Program-made: the position numbers and the translations under genes | NCBI GenBank assembly: GCA_028706315.1 | Contig: JAQWBP010000023.1 | Span: forward strand, 1-33,275 | Length of the DNA stretch: 33,275 nucleotides | Reading direction: 5' to 3' | Source: Syntrophomonadaceae bacterium | Lineage (GTDB): Bacteria; Bacillota; Syntrophomonadia; Syntrophomonadales; Syntrophomonadaceae | The notes under the pieces: generated by a model | What the model was told of the DNA's origin: nothing | Seen by the model: the letters and a program-made list of their open reading frames with translations, nothing else | The model's database searches: none | Part shown: piece after piece, positions 7,048 to 15,562 of the stretch | Numbering within the stretch: position 1 is the stretch's first letter | Layout of the letters: every line of letters begins with the position of its first letter

Positions 7048-7249
7048 ATAAAAAATGGAGAAGAAATTAATTTTCCGCTTTTATATATGCTTGACTGGCT
7101 ATTAAAGCCATATAGAATGCAGGTATCCTTAGAGTAAATTATTCTGCGCTTTGTTCTGCAGGTAGGTTACTAATTAGAAAGGGAAACTTTTTTCACTCTT
7201 TCTCATATATTAAAAGTGTACACGTAGTAATAGTAAAGGGGTGAAAAAA

Positions 7250-7540
7250 ATGATTAAGGTCTCAGACCTTCGTGCCCGGGATGTAATTAATATTCTCGAC
7301 GGAAAAAAGCTAGGGAATATACTGGATATCGATCTTGACCTGGAGCAGGGCAAGGTACTGTCGCTAGTTTTACCAGGGCGTGCTCGGGGGTTTAGTTTCT
7401 TTTCCCGCAGAGATGAAGTCATTGTACCCTGGAACAAAATTATCAGGATAGGCAGAGATGTAATTCTAGTCGAAGTACCAGTTGCTAATGAAATTGAAGA
7501 ATATCGGCGCGATTATTTGCTCGATGAAGAGAATTATTAA
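7250..7540 (+). CDS. ylmC: YlmC/YmxH family PRC-barrel protein
   Basis: 96 residues forming one PRC-barrel domain (MIKVSDLRARDVINILDGKK, then LGNILDIDLDLEQGKV), the YlmC/YmxH family of spore-forming Firmicutes. The biochemical role is unknown; members are expressed in sporulation and sit near the division cluster. The start is the ATG at 7250, where AAGGGGTG lies seven to eight bases upstream; the in-frame GTG at 7241 falls inside that site. It is the first gene of the ylm-like neighbourhood that continues to 16352, followed after 90 bases by nrdR. Confidence 0.88.
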   Translation: MIKVSDLRARDVINILDGKKLGNILDIDLDLEQGKVLSLVLPGRARGFSFFSRRDEVIVPWNKIIRIGRDVILVEVPVANEIEEYRRDYLLDEENY

Positions 7541-7630
7541 TCGAATTAGTTGAATTACATGGTTCTTTTGTTCATAATAAGTGCAGAAGAGCGAAAACAG
7601 TGTAACTAGCCGATACAGGAGTGATTGATT

Positions 7631-8083
7631 ATGCGCTGTCCTTATTGCCAGGAATTAGAAAGCCGTGTTTTGGACTCCCGGTCCTGTGAAGATGGTTCAG
7701 CAATCAGGCGCAGGCGGGAGTGCAATGCTTGTAAAAGAAGGTTTACCACCTATGAAAGGTTGGAAGAGAGGCCACTGCTGGTAATAAAAAGAGGAGGGAA
7801 CCGTGAACAATTTAATCGTGATAAATTGTTTAACGGGATTACTCGGGCCTGTGAAAAACGCCCGGTTAGCATGGATACGATAGAAAACCTGGTAGCTAGT
7901 ATTGAAAAAGATTTACGCGATAATTACGACCGGGAAGTAAGCAGTATGAGTATTGGTGAAATGGTAATGGACAGGCTGCAGAGCCTGGATGAAGTGGCAT
8001 ACGTACGCTTTGCATCCGTATACCGGCAGTTTAAGGATGTTAATAGTTTTATAAATGCTATTGAACAGTTGAAAAATAAATAA
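7631..8083 (+). CDS. nrdR: Transcriptional repressor NrdR
   Basis: 150 residues. The N-terminal zinc ribbon has C3, C6, C31 and C34 (MRCPYC...CNAC), and an ATP-cone domain occupies about residues 45-140 ([20 protein letters not shown]). NrdR senses dATP/ATP and represses ribonucleotide reductase operons by binding NrdR boxes. AGGAGTG lies seven bases before the ATG at 7631. The frame extends back to a TTG at 7625, but nearly all NrdR proteins begin MRCPYC. No ribonucleotide reductase gene is in the window. Genomes of this group often have nrdR after ylmC, as here. Confidence 0.96.
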   Translation: MRCPYCQELESRVLDSRSCEDGSAIRRRRECNACKRRFTTYERLEERPLLVIKRGGNREQFNRDKLFNGITRACEKRPVSMDTIENLVASIEKDLRDNYDREVSSMSIGEMVMDRLQSLDEVAYVRFASVYRQFKDVNSFINAIEQLKNK

Positions 8084-8190
8084 ACGATAATTACACTCGA
8101 TTAAACGTAGGTAACATCATATCTTCCTGTTTCCCGAATGCTCTGGGACATACATAATCTATGTCTTTCATCTGTCGACTGGCGGATATT

Positions 8191-8487
8191 TTATTCTACT
8201 ATAAATTCCGCTTCGTCAAGAAAGGCTTTGGCCTCTTTGACAGCAAATTCTGGGACTGCTATAGCAACCTCGGCGAGAGGGCCAATAGCTACAGGCATTT
8301 GGGAGATTTCCTTGCGGATAGTCTTTACCGGAATACCAAACGATGTTAAGAGACTTTCTACTATCATATCATTAGGAGGGTATACTTTAGTTATTACTAC
8401 CCATGAAGATTTACGTGGATCAAAGCCGCAAATGGGACAAGTTTTACTAGTATCAAATGGTTGTTCACAAGAAGGACAATTCATCAT
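8191..8487 (-). CDS. DUF2007-like protein with N-terminal zinc ribbon
   Basis: 98 residues. An N-terminal ribbon with two CxxC pairs (CPSC at 4-7, CPIC at 17-20) precedes a domain (VVITKVYPPNDMIVESLLTS, then FGIPVKTIRKE) that looks like DUF2007, a small fold described as a putative signal-transducing domain. No enzyme motif is seen. AGGAGG lies five bases before the first ATG (8487) and eight before the second (8484), so either may be used. It is transcribed against its neighbours: convergent with nrdR and divergent from pgeF with only 46 bases between starts. Two sizeable plus-strand frames over it lack ribosome sites and family resemblance. The function is unknown. Confidence 0.75.
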   Translation of the reverse strand: MMNCPSCEQPFDTSKTCPICGFDPRKSSWVVITKVYPPNDMIVESLLTSFGIPVKTIRKEISQMPVAIGPLAEVAIAVPEFAVKEAKAFLDEAEFIVE

Positions 8488-8533
8488 GCTAACCTCCTAG
8501 AGCTATTTTAAGCTAAAAAGGAAGGAAGTACAA

Positions 8534-9349
8534 ATGCAGAACTGGATATGGAAACAAACAAATGGAATCGATTACATAACACTACCCACCTGGGAGGATA
8601 TGGGCGTTACAGTTGCCTTTTCGGGTCGTAATGGAGGAACTAGTGAAGTCCCATATCAATCACTTAATCTGGGACTGCATGTTGGAGATAAGACAGAGAA
8701 TGTTATTCATAATAGGAACAGATTTTTAAGTGCACTAGGGCAGAAATTAGATTCCGTTACCTGCTGCCAGCAAGTGCACGGGACACGTGTTGCAGTAGTT
8801 AATAAGAAGGATGCCGGGAAAGGAGCTTATGACTATGCAACTTCTCTGGCCGACTATGATGCAATGGTTTCTAATATACCTGGTATTATGCTGACCACCT
8901 TTTATGCTGACTGTATTCCACTATTCTTTTTTGACCCGGTCCATAAGGTCGTTGCTCTTGCTCACAGTGGGTGGAAAGGCACCATGGGTAAAATAGCATG
9001 TAAAACAGTAGAAACTATGCAACAGCAATACGGTAGCCTCTACAGCGAGATCTATGCCTTTATAGGTCCTGGGATTGATAGCTGCTGTTTTAACATTCAG
9101 GAGGATCTTGCCAAAAAAGTTACTAAAGAGTTTGCCGGATTAAGTGATATAATTAATATGGGTAAGAATGGATATAGGTGGGACTTAAAAGAGACAAACT
9201 ATCAAATACTTATACAAATAGGATTTAGACCTGAAAATATTACCTGTTGTGATTTATGCACCTCTTGTTGTCTGGACAAATTTTATTCTTACCGCCAAGA
9301 AAAGGGCCTGACAGGCAGAATGGGGGCTGTTATCGGGCTAAAATATTGA
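8534..9349 (+). CDS. pgeF: Peptidoglycan editing factor PgeF (YlmD/YfiH family)
   Basis: 271 residues of the YfiH/DUF152 (formerly multicopper polyphenol oxidase) family. The metal and catalytic triad is visible: H82 in QQVHG, C127 in FYADCIPL and H144 in AHSGWKG, plus GPGIDSCCF. In E. coli PgeF is an amidase that keeps L-serine out of peptidoglycan stems; other members act on purine nucleosides, so the substrate here is uncertain. The ribosome site AAGGAAGGAAG lies five bases before the ATG. In Bacillus-type genomes ylmD is followed directly by ylmE; here a two-component pair lies between pgeF and the ylmE homologue. Confidence 0.92.
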   Translation: MQNWIWKQTNGIDYITLPTWEDMGVTVAFSGRNGGTSEVPYQSLNLGLHVGDKTENVIHNRNRFLSALGQKLDSVTCCQQVHGTRVAVVNKKDAGKGAYDYATSLADYDAMVSNIPGIMLTTFYADCIPLFFFDPVHKVVALAHSGWKGTMGKIACKTVETMQQQYGSLYSEIYAFIGPGIDSCCFNIQEDLAKKVTKEFAGLSDIINMGKNGYRWDLKETNYQILIQIGFRPENITCCDLCTSCCLDKFYSYRQEKGLTGRMGAVIGLKY

Positions 9350-9358
9350 GGTGATAAT

Positions 9359-10078
9359 ATGCCTAATAACAAGATTTTGGTGGTAGATGATGAAACTTAC
9401 ATAGTCGAATTAGTTAAGTTTAATCTTGAAAAAGAAGGATATAGGGTAGTAGTTGCATTTGACGGGGTTAGTGCTTTAAAAATCGTTCAAAATGAACCCC
9501 CTGAGTTAATAATATTAGATATCATGTTGCCTAAAATGGATGGACTTGAGGTCTGCAGAACTCTAAAACAAGATCCTAACTACAACAGTATTCCCATAAT
9601 TATGCTAACTGCTAAAGGGGAAGAAATTGATACTGTTCTGGGACTAGAAATGGGTGCAGATGATTACATTAAGAAACCTTTTAGCCCACGAGAAATGGTA
9701 GCCAGGGTAAAGGCCAGGCTCAGGGCCGTAAGAATTCTGGAGGCCGAAAAAGCGATGGGAGAAAAGGTCTATGTGTTTAAAGATTTAATTATTGTTCCCG
9801 ATAAATATGAGGCATTTATGGATGAAGAAAAACTGGAACTAACCCCAAAAGAATTTGAACTGCTATGCCTGATGGTTTCTAACCAGGGTAAGGTATTTAC
9901 TCGTGAAACCCTGTTGGAAAAAGTGTGGGGATATGAATATTCGGGTGATACGCGTACCGTAGATGTACATATAAGACACTTGCGCCAGAAACTAAATGAT
10001 GATTCCAGCTACCCCAATTATATCGAAACTGTTAGGGGTGTTGGCTATAAGTTCCTAGAAGGAAGGGTAGGCAGGTAG
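9359..10078 (+). CDS. phoP: OmpR/PhoB-family response regulator (PhoP-like)
   Basis: 239 residues. The receiver domain (residues 4-118) has D10-D11, the phosphate-accepting D54 (LILDIMLP), T84 and K106. A winged-helix DNA-binding domain (about 132-235) contains ELTPKEFELLCLMVSNQGKV and the recognition helix region RTVDVHIRHLRQKL. It is close in type to PhoP/PhoB of Gram-positives, which control phosphate or cell-wall genes; the exact signal is inferred, and WalR-like is an alternative. It begins ten bases after pgeF and is followed after three bases by its kinase, so all three are probably one transcript. Confidence 0.9.
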   Translation: MPNNKILVVDDETYIVELVKFNLEKEGYRVVVAFDGVSALKIVQNEPPELIILDIMLPKMDGLEVCRTLKQDPNYNSIPIIMLTAKGEEIDTVLGLEMGADDYIKKPFSPREMVARVKARLRAVRILEAEKAMGEKVYVFKDLIIVPDKYEAFMDEEKLELTPKEFELLCLMVSNQGKVFTRETLLEKVWGYEYSGDTRTVDVHIRHLRQKLNDDSSYPNYIETVRGVGYKFLEGRVGR

Positions 10079-10090
10079 AAGGTGTTTGCG

Positions 10091-11137
10091 ATGTTATCAA
10101 GTATTAATAAAGACAGTAAAACAATGCAAGCTATTCTAGCTACTATGATTGATGGAGTTATAGTAGTTGATTATAACGAACAGATAACACTGGCTAATAA
10201 AGCTGCCGAAAATCTTTTCCTGGTACGTTCAGGAGTAATACAGGGACGCAAATTGAGTGAAATCAGCAATGATAGTAAAATTAGCAAAATGATATTCGAG
10301 GTTTTACATACCGGGAAAGAAGTATTTAAGGAAACGGTAATAAACCCCAACAACCAGGTTTTTAGGGTGCATGTAGTTCCAATTAAAAGCGAAGATGATA
10401 ATATTGAAGGGGCTGTAGCTGTATTCCACGATGTTACCGATGCTCGGGATTTTGCTCAAATAAGATCTGATTTTGCCGGGAATGTATCTCATGAGTTAAG
10501 AACCCCTTTAACTTCTATAAAAGGATTTGTAGAAACACTGCTGGATGGAGCTATGGAGAATAGCGCTACATGCCGAAGATTTCTTTCTATCATAGATACT
10601 GAGGCAGATCGGTTGAGCCGGTTAATTGAAGATCTTTTAACATTATCATCGATAGAATCAAAGGAGCGTATGATTCAGCCCAAACCAGTCTGTCTTATAA
10701 GATCTATACGCAGCGTGATGAATATAATGGGACCGCAAATTAGTGAGGAAAACTTACATGTAGAATTAATTCACCCACAAAACATGCCTCCGGTCCATGC
10801 TGATGAAGATTTATTAGGACAAGTGCTCATTAATTTGCTTGATAATGCTGTGAAATACTCTCCGCGAAATGGTAAGATTATTATTCGCTGTAGGCAACAA
10901 GATAGTCGCATCATAACTACCTTTACTGACGGTGGTATTGGTATTCCCTATGACAGCCTTCCCCGAGTATTTGAAAGGTTTTACCGGGTTGATAAAGCTC
11001 GTTCCAGGAGCCAGGGGGGAACAGGTCTGGGACTGGCTATAGTCAAGCATATTGTTGAATCACATGGGGGAGAAGTATTTGTTGAAAGTGAAGTTGGCCA
11101 GGGTTCGACCTTTGGAGTTAGTTTTCTGGTAGTCTAA
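10091..11137 (+). CDS. PAS-containing sensor histidine kinase (PhoR-like), no membrane segment
   Basis: About 348 residues: PAS domain (about 10-115, GVIVVDYNEQITLANKAAEN), HisKA with the phospho-accepting histidine in SHELRTPLTS (H134), and an ATPase domain with N box (NLLDNAVKYSP), G1 box (DGGIGIP) and G2 box (GGTGLGLAIVKH). The ATG at 10091 has AAGGTG six bases upstream; a GTG at 10082 overlaps that site. PhoR and WalK kinases usually start with two membrane helices and an outside sensor. Here the protein begins directly at the PAS domain and has no hydrophobic stretch long enough to span a membrane, so it should be soluble and sense something inside the cell or through a partner. It pairs with the regulator directly upstream. 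Confidence 0.92.
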   Translation: MLSSINKDSKTMQAILATMIDGVIVVDYNEQITLANKAAENLFLVRSGVIQGRKLSEISNDSKISKMIFEVLHTGKEVFKETVINPNNQVFRVHVVPIKSEDDNIEGAVAVFHDVTDARDFAQIRSDFAGNVSHELRTPLTSIKGFVETLLDGAMENSATCRRFLSIIDTEADRLSRLIEDLLTLSSIESKERMIQPKPVCLIRSIRSVMNIMGPQISEENLHVELIHPQNMPPVHADEDLLGQVLINLLDNAVKYSPRNGKIIIRCRQQDSRIITTFTDGGIGIPYDSLPRVFERFYRVDKARSRSQGGTGLGLAIVKHIVESHGGEVFVESEVGQGSTFGVSFLVV

Positions 11138-11293
11138 ATGGTGTCATAGTGATAAAATAAATAATATTTGATACACCTGCGAAAATAAAAGCGAAATAAA
11201 GGATTAATACTGCTTAGAAGCGAATAGCATAAAGTTAATTCTTAGTAAGTTAGTATATTTCCTATAGATAAATACAGATCAAGGTGGTAAAAG

Positions 11294-11977
11294 TTGGATA
11301 AAGTTAAAGCGAATCTTTTAAAGGTACAACAGAATATTGAAAAAGCCGCATATAAGAGCGGTAGAAAGCCAGCTGATATTATTCTTGTGGCGGTTACGAA
11401 AACTGTCGAGAGCGATACTATTGCTTTTACCCATGAACAGGGTATTAGCAATTTTGGGGAAAACCGGGTTCAGCAACTGAAAAGAAAAATGGAGAGTCTT
11501 CCTGAAGCAAACTGGCACTTAATTGGCAGGTTGCAGACTAACAAGGTTAAAGACGTAGTAGGTAAAGTATCCCTTATACATTCGCTGGATAGGTGGAATC
11601 TGGCTGAAGAGTTAAACCGTAGAGGAGAATTTTTAGGGGTGAAAGTCCCGACATTATTACAGGTAAACATTTCAGGTGAAGAGCAAAAAGCTGGGATTAC
11701 AGCAGGCGAAGCAGAAGTTTTCCTTGATTCTCTAGGTCAGTTGAAAAATCTCAGAATTTATGGGTTTATGACTATGGCTCCTTGGCTTGACAATGTAGAA
11801 GAGGCAAGGCCTATATTTAAGGAGTTATTTCAATTAAAAGAGAAATTGAAACATCAAAAACATAGTAATGTTGAATTGAAATATTTGTCAATGGGCATGT
11901 CACAAGATTATGAAATTGCTATCGAAGAAGGAGCTAATATTGTTCGTGTCGGTTCGGCAATTTTTAGCGGCGAATAA
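11294..11977 (+). CDS. yggS: YggS-family pyridoxal phosphate homeostasis protein
   Basis: 227 residues of the single-domain, PLP-binding TIM-barrel family (COG0325; YlmE in Bacillus). The PLP lysine is in VAVTKTV, with FGENRVQQL and HLIGRLQTNKVK following, and SMGMSQDYEIAIEEGANIVR near the end holds the phosphate-binding residues. The protein buffers PLP and indirectly affects amino-acid metabolism; it has no known catalytic turnover. The start is TTG at 11294, with AAGGTGG six bases upstream and no better alternative. A 156-base gap separates it from the kinase gene, so it may begin its own transcript leading into sepF, proC, yggT and beyond. Confidence 0.95.
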   Translation: MDKVKANLLKVQQNIEKAAYKSGRKPADIILVAVTKTVESDTIAFTHEQGISNFGENRVQQLKRKMESLPEANWHLIGRLQTNKVKDVVGKVSLIHSLDRWNLAEELNRRGEFLGVKVPTLLQVNISGEEQKAGITAGEAEVFLDSLGQLKNLRIYGFMTMAPWLDNVEEARPIFKELFQLKEKLKHQKHSNVELKYLSMGMSQDYEIAIEEGANIVRVGSAIFSGE

Positions 11978-12033
11978 TTTAACCAGGAATTTCCTTGTAC
12001 TAAACTTTATAGGAAATCAGAGGAGGTTTTGCA

Positions 12034-12465
12034 GTGGGCGTTATGAACAAATTATGGACCTGGCTGGGAATTGAGCGGGAAGATGATGTAAGGGAAGAGA
12101 TTATCGAGATTCCAGCAAATTTAGATGATAATGCCAGAACCCAACCTAATGTAGTTAGCATTCATACGAACAAAACCATGAAGGTAGTAGTTTGTGAACC
12201 AGAAAGCTTTGATGAAGTACAAGTTCTAGCTGATCATCTAAAAAATCGTAAACAGGTAATACTTAATTTTGAGAATACACAGCCAGAAGTATCACAGAAA
12301 ATTATTGATTTTCTTAGTGGTACCACCTATTCTTTAGATGGCAACAGCCAGCAATTAGGCAACAATATATTTATTTTTACTCCCAGCAATGTAGAAATTT
12401 CCAAAGACCATCGTTCGCTTATGCGTAAGAGTAGTTTCACCAACCCATTTGGGGGTGAGAAATAG
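12034..12465 (+). CDS. sepF: Cell division protein SepF
   Basis: 143 residues. A short amphipathic N-terminal helix (MNKLWTWLGI) for membrane binding, a flexible linker, then the SepF (DUF552) domain at about 45-130 (KVVVCEPESFDEVQVLADHL). SepF links FtsZ filaments to the membrane and shapes the septum. The start is GTG at 12034, with AGGAGG seven bases upstream; the ATG at 12043 is too far from it. The stop overlaps the proC start by one base, showing tight coupling within the division cluster. Confidence 0.94.
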   Translation: MGVMNKLWTWLGIEREDDVREEIIEIPANLDDNARTQPNVVSIHTNKTMKVVVCEPESFDEVQVLADHLKNRKQVILNFENTQPEVSQKIIDFLSGTTYSLDGNSQQLGNNIFIFTPSNVEISKDHRSLMRKSSFTNPFGGEK

Positions 12466-13274
12466 TGACTCAATCCCTCGGCATAATTGGATGTGGTAAA
12501 ATGGGTTATGCCCTCGTAAAAGGCATAACTAGTGATCCAACCAACAGCTTTACGAGTATATTTTGTAACGACATAAATAGGGAACGAACTGATCTTTTCG
12601 CCAGGGAGTTTAATGGTGTAGCTGTTAACCTAACGGAATTGCTGCAAAATTCAAGTATCATTATATTGGCCATAAAACCGCAGCAGATAGGGCAGGTATT
12701 CAGTGAAACCCATGGTTTGTGGAAACTAGAACAACTATTAATATCAATTGTAGCTGGCATAACCACAGCTGCTATAGAAAAAGAAGTCCAGGCAAAAGTC
12801 CCTGTGGTCAGGGTAATGCCCAATACCCCGTGCCTGGTTGCCGAAGGAGTATCAGCTATTGCAGCTGGACGGTATGCAGGCGAAATACATCAAGTTGCAG
12901 TAAAAAAAATGCTGGATAACCTAGGAATAGCTATTTTATTAGATGAAAAATATATGGATGCTATCACAGCTGTTTCCGGCAGTGGCCCGGGTTATGTTTT
13001 TCTAGTTGTAGAAGCTATGATGAACGCGGCAGTCAGCATAGGGCTTGATCATGTTTTGGCACGCGATTTAGTATTAAACACAATAAAAGGCAGCATTAAA
13101 ATGCTGGAAGAGACTGGTGAGCATCCGGCTATTTTACGCGACCAGGTATGTTCTCCGGGCGGCACAACTATTGCGGGTATCAGGGAGCTGGAGGAGAATG
13201 GAATTCGCGGCGCATTTTTTGCTGCCATTGAAAAGGCTTTCCTGAAATCGATAGAACTGGGTAAGACCAGGTAA
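12465..13274 (+). CDS. proC: Pyrroline-5-carboxylate reductase ProC
   Basis: 269 residues. The NAD(P)-binding Rossmann motif is at the start (GIIGCGKMGYAL), followed by the substrate-domain signature (TAVSGSGPGYVF) and the C-terminal motif DQVCSPGGTTIAGI. It catalyses the last step of proline synthesis, reducing 1-pyrroline-5-carboxylate. It starts at GTG 12465, which shares one base with the sepF stop. In many Firmicutes this gene sits in the ylm cluster beside sepF and yggT, as here. Confidence 0.96.
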   Translation: MTQSLGIIGCGKMGYALVKGITSDPTNSFTSIFCNDINRERTDLFAREFNGVAVNLTELLQNSSIIILAIKPQQIGQVFSETHGLWKLEQLLISIVAGITTAAIEKEVQAKVPVVRVMPNTPCLVAEGVSAIAAGRYAGEIHQVAVKKMLDNLGIAILLDEKYMDAITAVSGSGPGYVFLVVEAMMNAAVSIGLDHVLARDLVLNTIKGSIKMLEETGEHPAILRDQVCSPGGTTIAGIRELEENGIRGAFFAAIEKAFLKSIELGKTR

Positions 13275-13292
13275 CCAGGGAGGATTGTATTA

Positions 13293-13562
13293 GTGATAGG
13301 TTATCAGATAATACAAATTGTAAATGCAGCGTTTACCGTTTTAATTTATTTAATTATAGGGCGCTGTCTGCTTTCTTTTATAAAGCATAACCCTTATCAG
13401 CCGATATTTAAGTTTGTTTATGATGTAACTGAACCGATTATGGCCCCATTCCGAAAACTGCTTCCGTCTGCGGGGGGTATGGATTTTTCACCTATTTTAG
13501 CCGTATTAGCTTTATCTTTAGTGCAAAAACTGGTGATTGGCATATTGCAGGGGATTTTCTAA
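13293..13562 (+). CDS. YggT-family membrane protein (YlmG)
   Basis: 89 residues with two membrane helices (about 5-28 and 65-86) separated by the conserved loop HNPYQPIFKFVYDVTEPIMA PFRKLLP, shown here broken in two. This is the YggT/YlmG family of the division cluster, linked to chromosome or membrane organisation but without a defined activity. The start is GTG at 13293, with GGGAGG nine bases upstream. It follows proC by 18 bases and precedes the U32 gene by 14, so it lies in the middle of one operon. Confidence 0.92.
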   Translation: MIGYQIIQIVNAAFTVLIYLIIGRCLLSFIKHNPYQPIFKFVYDVTEPIMAPFRKLLPSAGGMDFSPILAVLALSLVQKLVIGILQGIF

Positions 13563-13576
13563 AGGAGTTTTAAATA

Positions 13577-15481
13577 ATGACAGACCATAAAGTGGAACTG
13601 CTCGCTCCAGCAGGTAAGTGGGATGTGCTGGAGAGGGTAGTTACAGCTGGTGCAGATGCTGTTTATTTGGGCGGAAAACGCTTTAATATGCGCGCGCTCC
13701 GCTCTGATTTTAATTTCAGTGAACAGGAACTCAAAGATGCGGTAAATTACTTGCACCAGAGGGATAAAAAACTATATGTAACAGTTAATAATTCATATTA
13801 TGATGATGAAATTGGGGATATTAAAAATTACCTGGTATTTTTGCAGGAAATTGGGGTCGATGCGCTTATAGTGCAAGATTTCGGGATAGTTAATCTTCAT
13901 CATCAATTAGGCTTAAGTATTCCTTTGCATGCTAGTGTCCAGATGGGAGTTGCCAGTTCTAAAGCAGTTAATTTCCTGGCCGGCCATGGTTTTACCAGAG
14001 TTATACTATCGAAAAATGTATCTCTGGTAGAGATTAAAGATATTTATCAGACTTCAAACCTTTGTATTGAATATTTTGCCCATGGTGATTTATGTATTTC
14101 TCATGCGGGCCAGTGTTATATGAGTAGTTTTGCTGCTGGTGAAAGTGGTAACCGGGGAAGGTGTATTAAACCTTGCCGCTGGCAGTATAGCTTACAGGGT
14201 GTAGAAGGTAAATTTGATTCTCCCGCGTATCTACTTGCGCATAATGACCTTTGTCTGTATTCCTATCTGGAAGAACTCATAGATGCTGGTGTCTATTCTT
14301 TTAAAATCGAAGGCAGAATGCGCAGTGGCGAATATCTATCTCGTATTATCAGGGCATATCGTAAGGCTCTAGACGAAATTACGGCAAATCCAACTTCTTA
14401 CACAACTGATCAGGAACAGCTTATCGAATTACAGGAGCACCGGGTGAGAGATTTTACGACGGGTAATTTATTTACCAGGCCGGGAATTGAATCAATAGGT
14501 TTAACCGGCGAAAGAGAACCATTTTTTCCTACCACCGCTTTTAAATTATCACGTCTTAATACTGATGATTATGTGGATTCATCTTTAGTTAGTGGAGAAA
14601 TTAGTGAGTTAACTGTAAAAGTCGGCAACCCGGAATCTTTTAAAAGAATCTATACTTCCGGAGTCGACAATATAATAATTGGGTGTGAAAGTATACGCCA
14701 AATTAATGGTGGGTGGAATAAAAAGTCGCTGGCCGAGGCAATTGATATTGCTGCTGACAGCCAGGTAAATATTTTTCTAGAAACCCCCAGGATTGTAACC
14801 CAGCAAGATATGCAGAACCTACCAGAGATTTTGCACCTAAAAAACCGGGAAAAATTAGACGGAATAATTGTCAACGATATCGGTAGTCTCAATCTAGTAA
14901 AACAGAGCGGAATTACTGTTCGGACCGGATATGGACTTAATATAAATAACTTTGCAGCTGCAGAGTTTTTCCAGGAAAATGGAGTAGACCGAATTACCAC
15001 CTCTCTGGAACTGGAAAATAGTAACTTGCGTTCAATACTCGCTTGTGGTTTGGAAGTTGAGGTAATGGTTCATGGGCCTTTATGCGGTATGATTTCAGAT
15101 TATTGTCTGGCTCGCAGTAAAAGTGAAGAACAAAAGTGTACTGTCTATTGTCGGGATGGTAAGTATGCACTTAAAGATGCTTATGAACAAATTTATCTAA
15201 TCCGAACTGATACTAATTGCAGAAATTATATTTTTTATCCATATGACTTGTGTCTTTTTGCTCAAATTCCACAATTGGCAGCGGCAGGATTAAAATATAT
15301 AAGAATAGATGCTCAGTATTATGATCCCGACGTAGTTTTAGACCTGATACTGATATATCAAAATGCATTACACGATTTAAAGAATGGTCAATGGAACCAG
15401 AAAGACAATTTTTGTAAATTGCTGGAGATCTTCCCCCGGGGCCTGACTTCAGCGCCATTAATACGAAAGCAAGATCAATAA
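13577..15481 (+). CDS. U32-family peptidase-like protein
   Basis: 634 residues. The N-terminal half is a U32 domain (ELLAPAGKWDVLERVVTAGA, then DAVYLGG). The cysteine cluster of the family follows (CISHAGQCYMSSFAAGESGN, then RGRCIKPCRW), as does FKIEGRMRSGEYLSRIIRAY RKAL, shown broken in two. The C-terminal half repeats the fold more loosely and holds MVHGPLCGM and further cysteines. U32 proteins were named as collagenases, but relatives (RlhA, TrhP, UbiU/V) act in RNA or ubiquinone hydroxylation with an iron-sulfur cluster bound by such cysteines; which role applies here is open. AAGGAG lies before the ATG. It sits between yggT and divIVA, where Bacillus-type clusters have the S4-domain gene ylmH, which is not seen in this window. 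Confidence 0.88.
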   Translation: MTDHKVELLAPAGKWDVLERVVTAGADAVYLGGKRFNMRALRSDFNFSEQELKDAVNYLHQRDKKLYVTVNNSYYDDEIGDIKNYLVFLQEIGVDALIVQDFGIVNLHHQLGLSIPLHASVQMGVASSKAVNFLAGHGFTRVILSKNVSLVEIKDIYQTSNLCIEYFAHGDLCISHAGQCYMSSFAAGESGNRGRCIKPCRWQYSLQGVEGKFDSPAYLLAHNDLCLYSYLEELIDAGVYSFKIEGRMRSGEYLSRIIRAYRKALDEITANPTSYTTDQEQLIELQEHRVRDFTTGNLFTRPGIESIGLTGEREPFFPTTAFKLSRLNTDDYVDSSLVSGEISELTVKVGNPESFKRIYTSGVDNIIIGCESIRQINGGWNKKSLAEAIDIAADSQVNIFLETPRIVTQQDMQNLPEILHLKNREKLDGIIVNDIGSLNLVKQSGITVRTGYGLNINNFAAAEFFQENGVDRITTSLELENSNLRSILACGLEVEVMVHGPLCGMISDYCLARSKSEEQKCTVYCRDGKYALKDAYEQIYLIRTDTNCRNYIFYPYDLCLFAQIPQLAAAGLKYIRIDAQYYDPDVVLDLILIYQNALHDLKNGQWNQKDNFCKLLEIFPRGLTSAPLIRKQDQ

Positions 15482-15562
15482 AGTACTCCCAGGTTATCGA
15501 AGGGGTAATTACTAGACAGGCATTAATTCGTAAGCATTTTAATATATGGGAGGGTTCGTTCT

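Noticed and set aside
7161-7205. AGAAAG/CTTTCT inverted repeat before ylmC as a terminator
   Set aside because: Only six pairs, weak A/T composition and no T-run on either strand.
8138-8500. Two plus-strand frames over the DUF2007-like gene
   Set aside because: They lack ribosome sites and family likeness. The minus-strand product has paired CxxC motifs and AGGAGG before its ATG.
11138-11180. GGTGT...ACACC pairing after the kinase gene as a terminator
   Set aside because: The stem is short, the loop is long and AT-rich, and no T-run follows.
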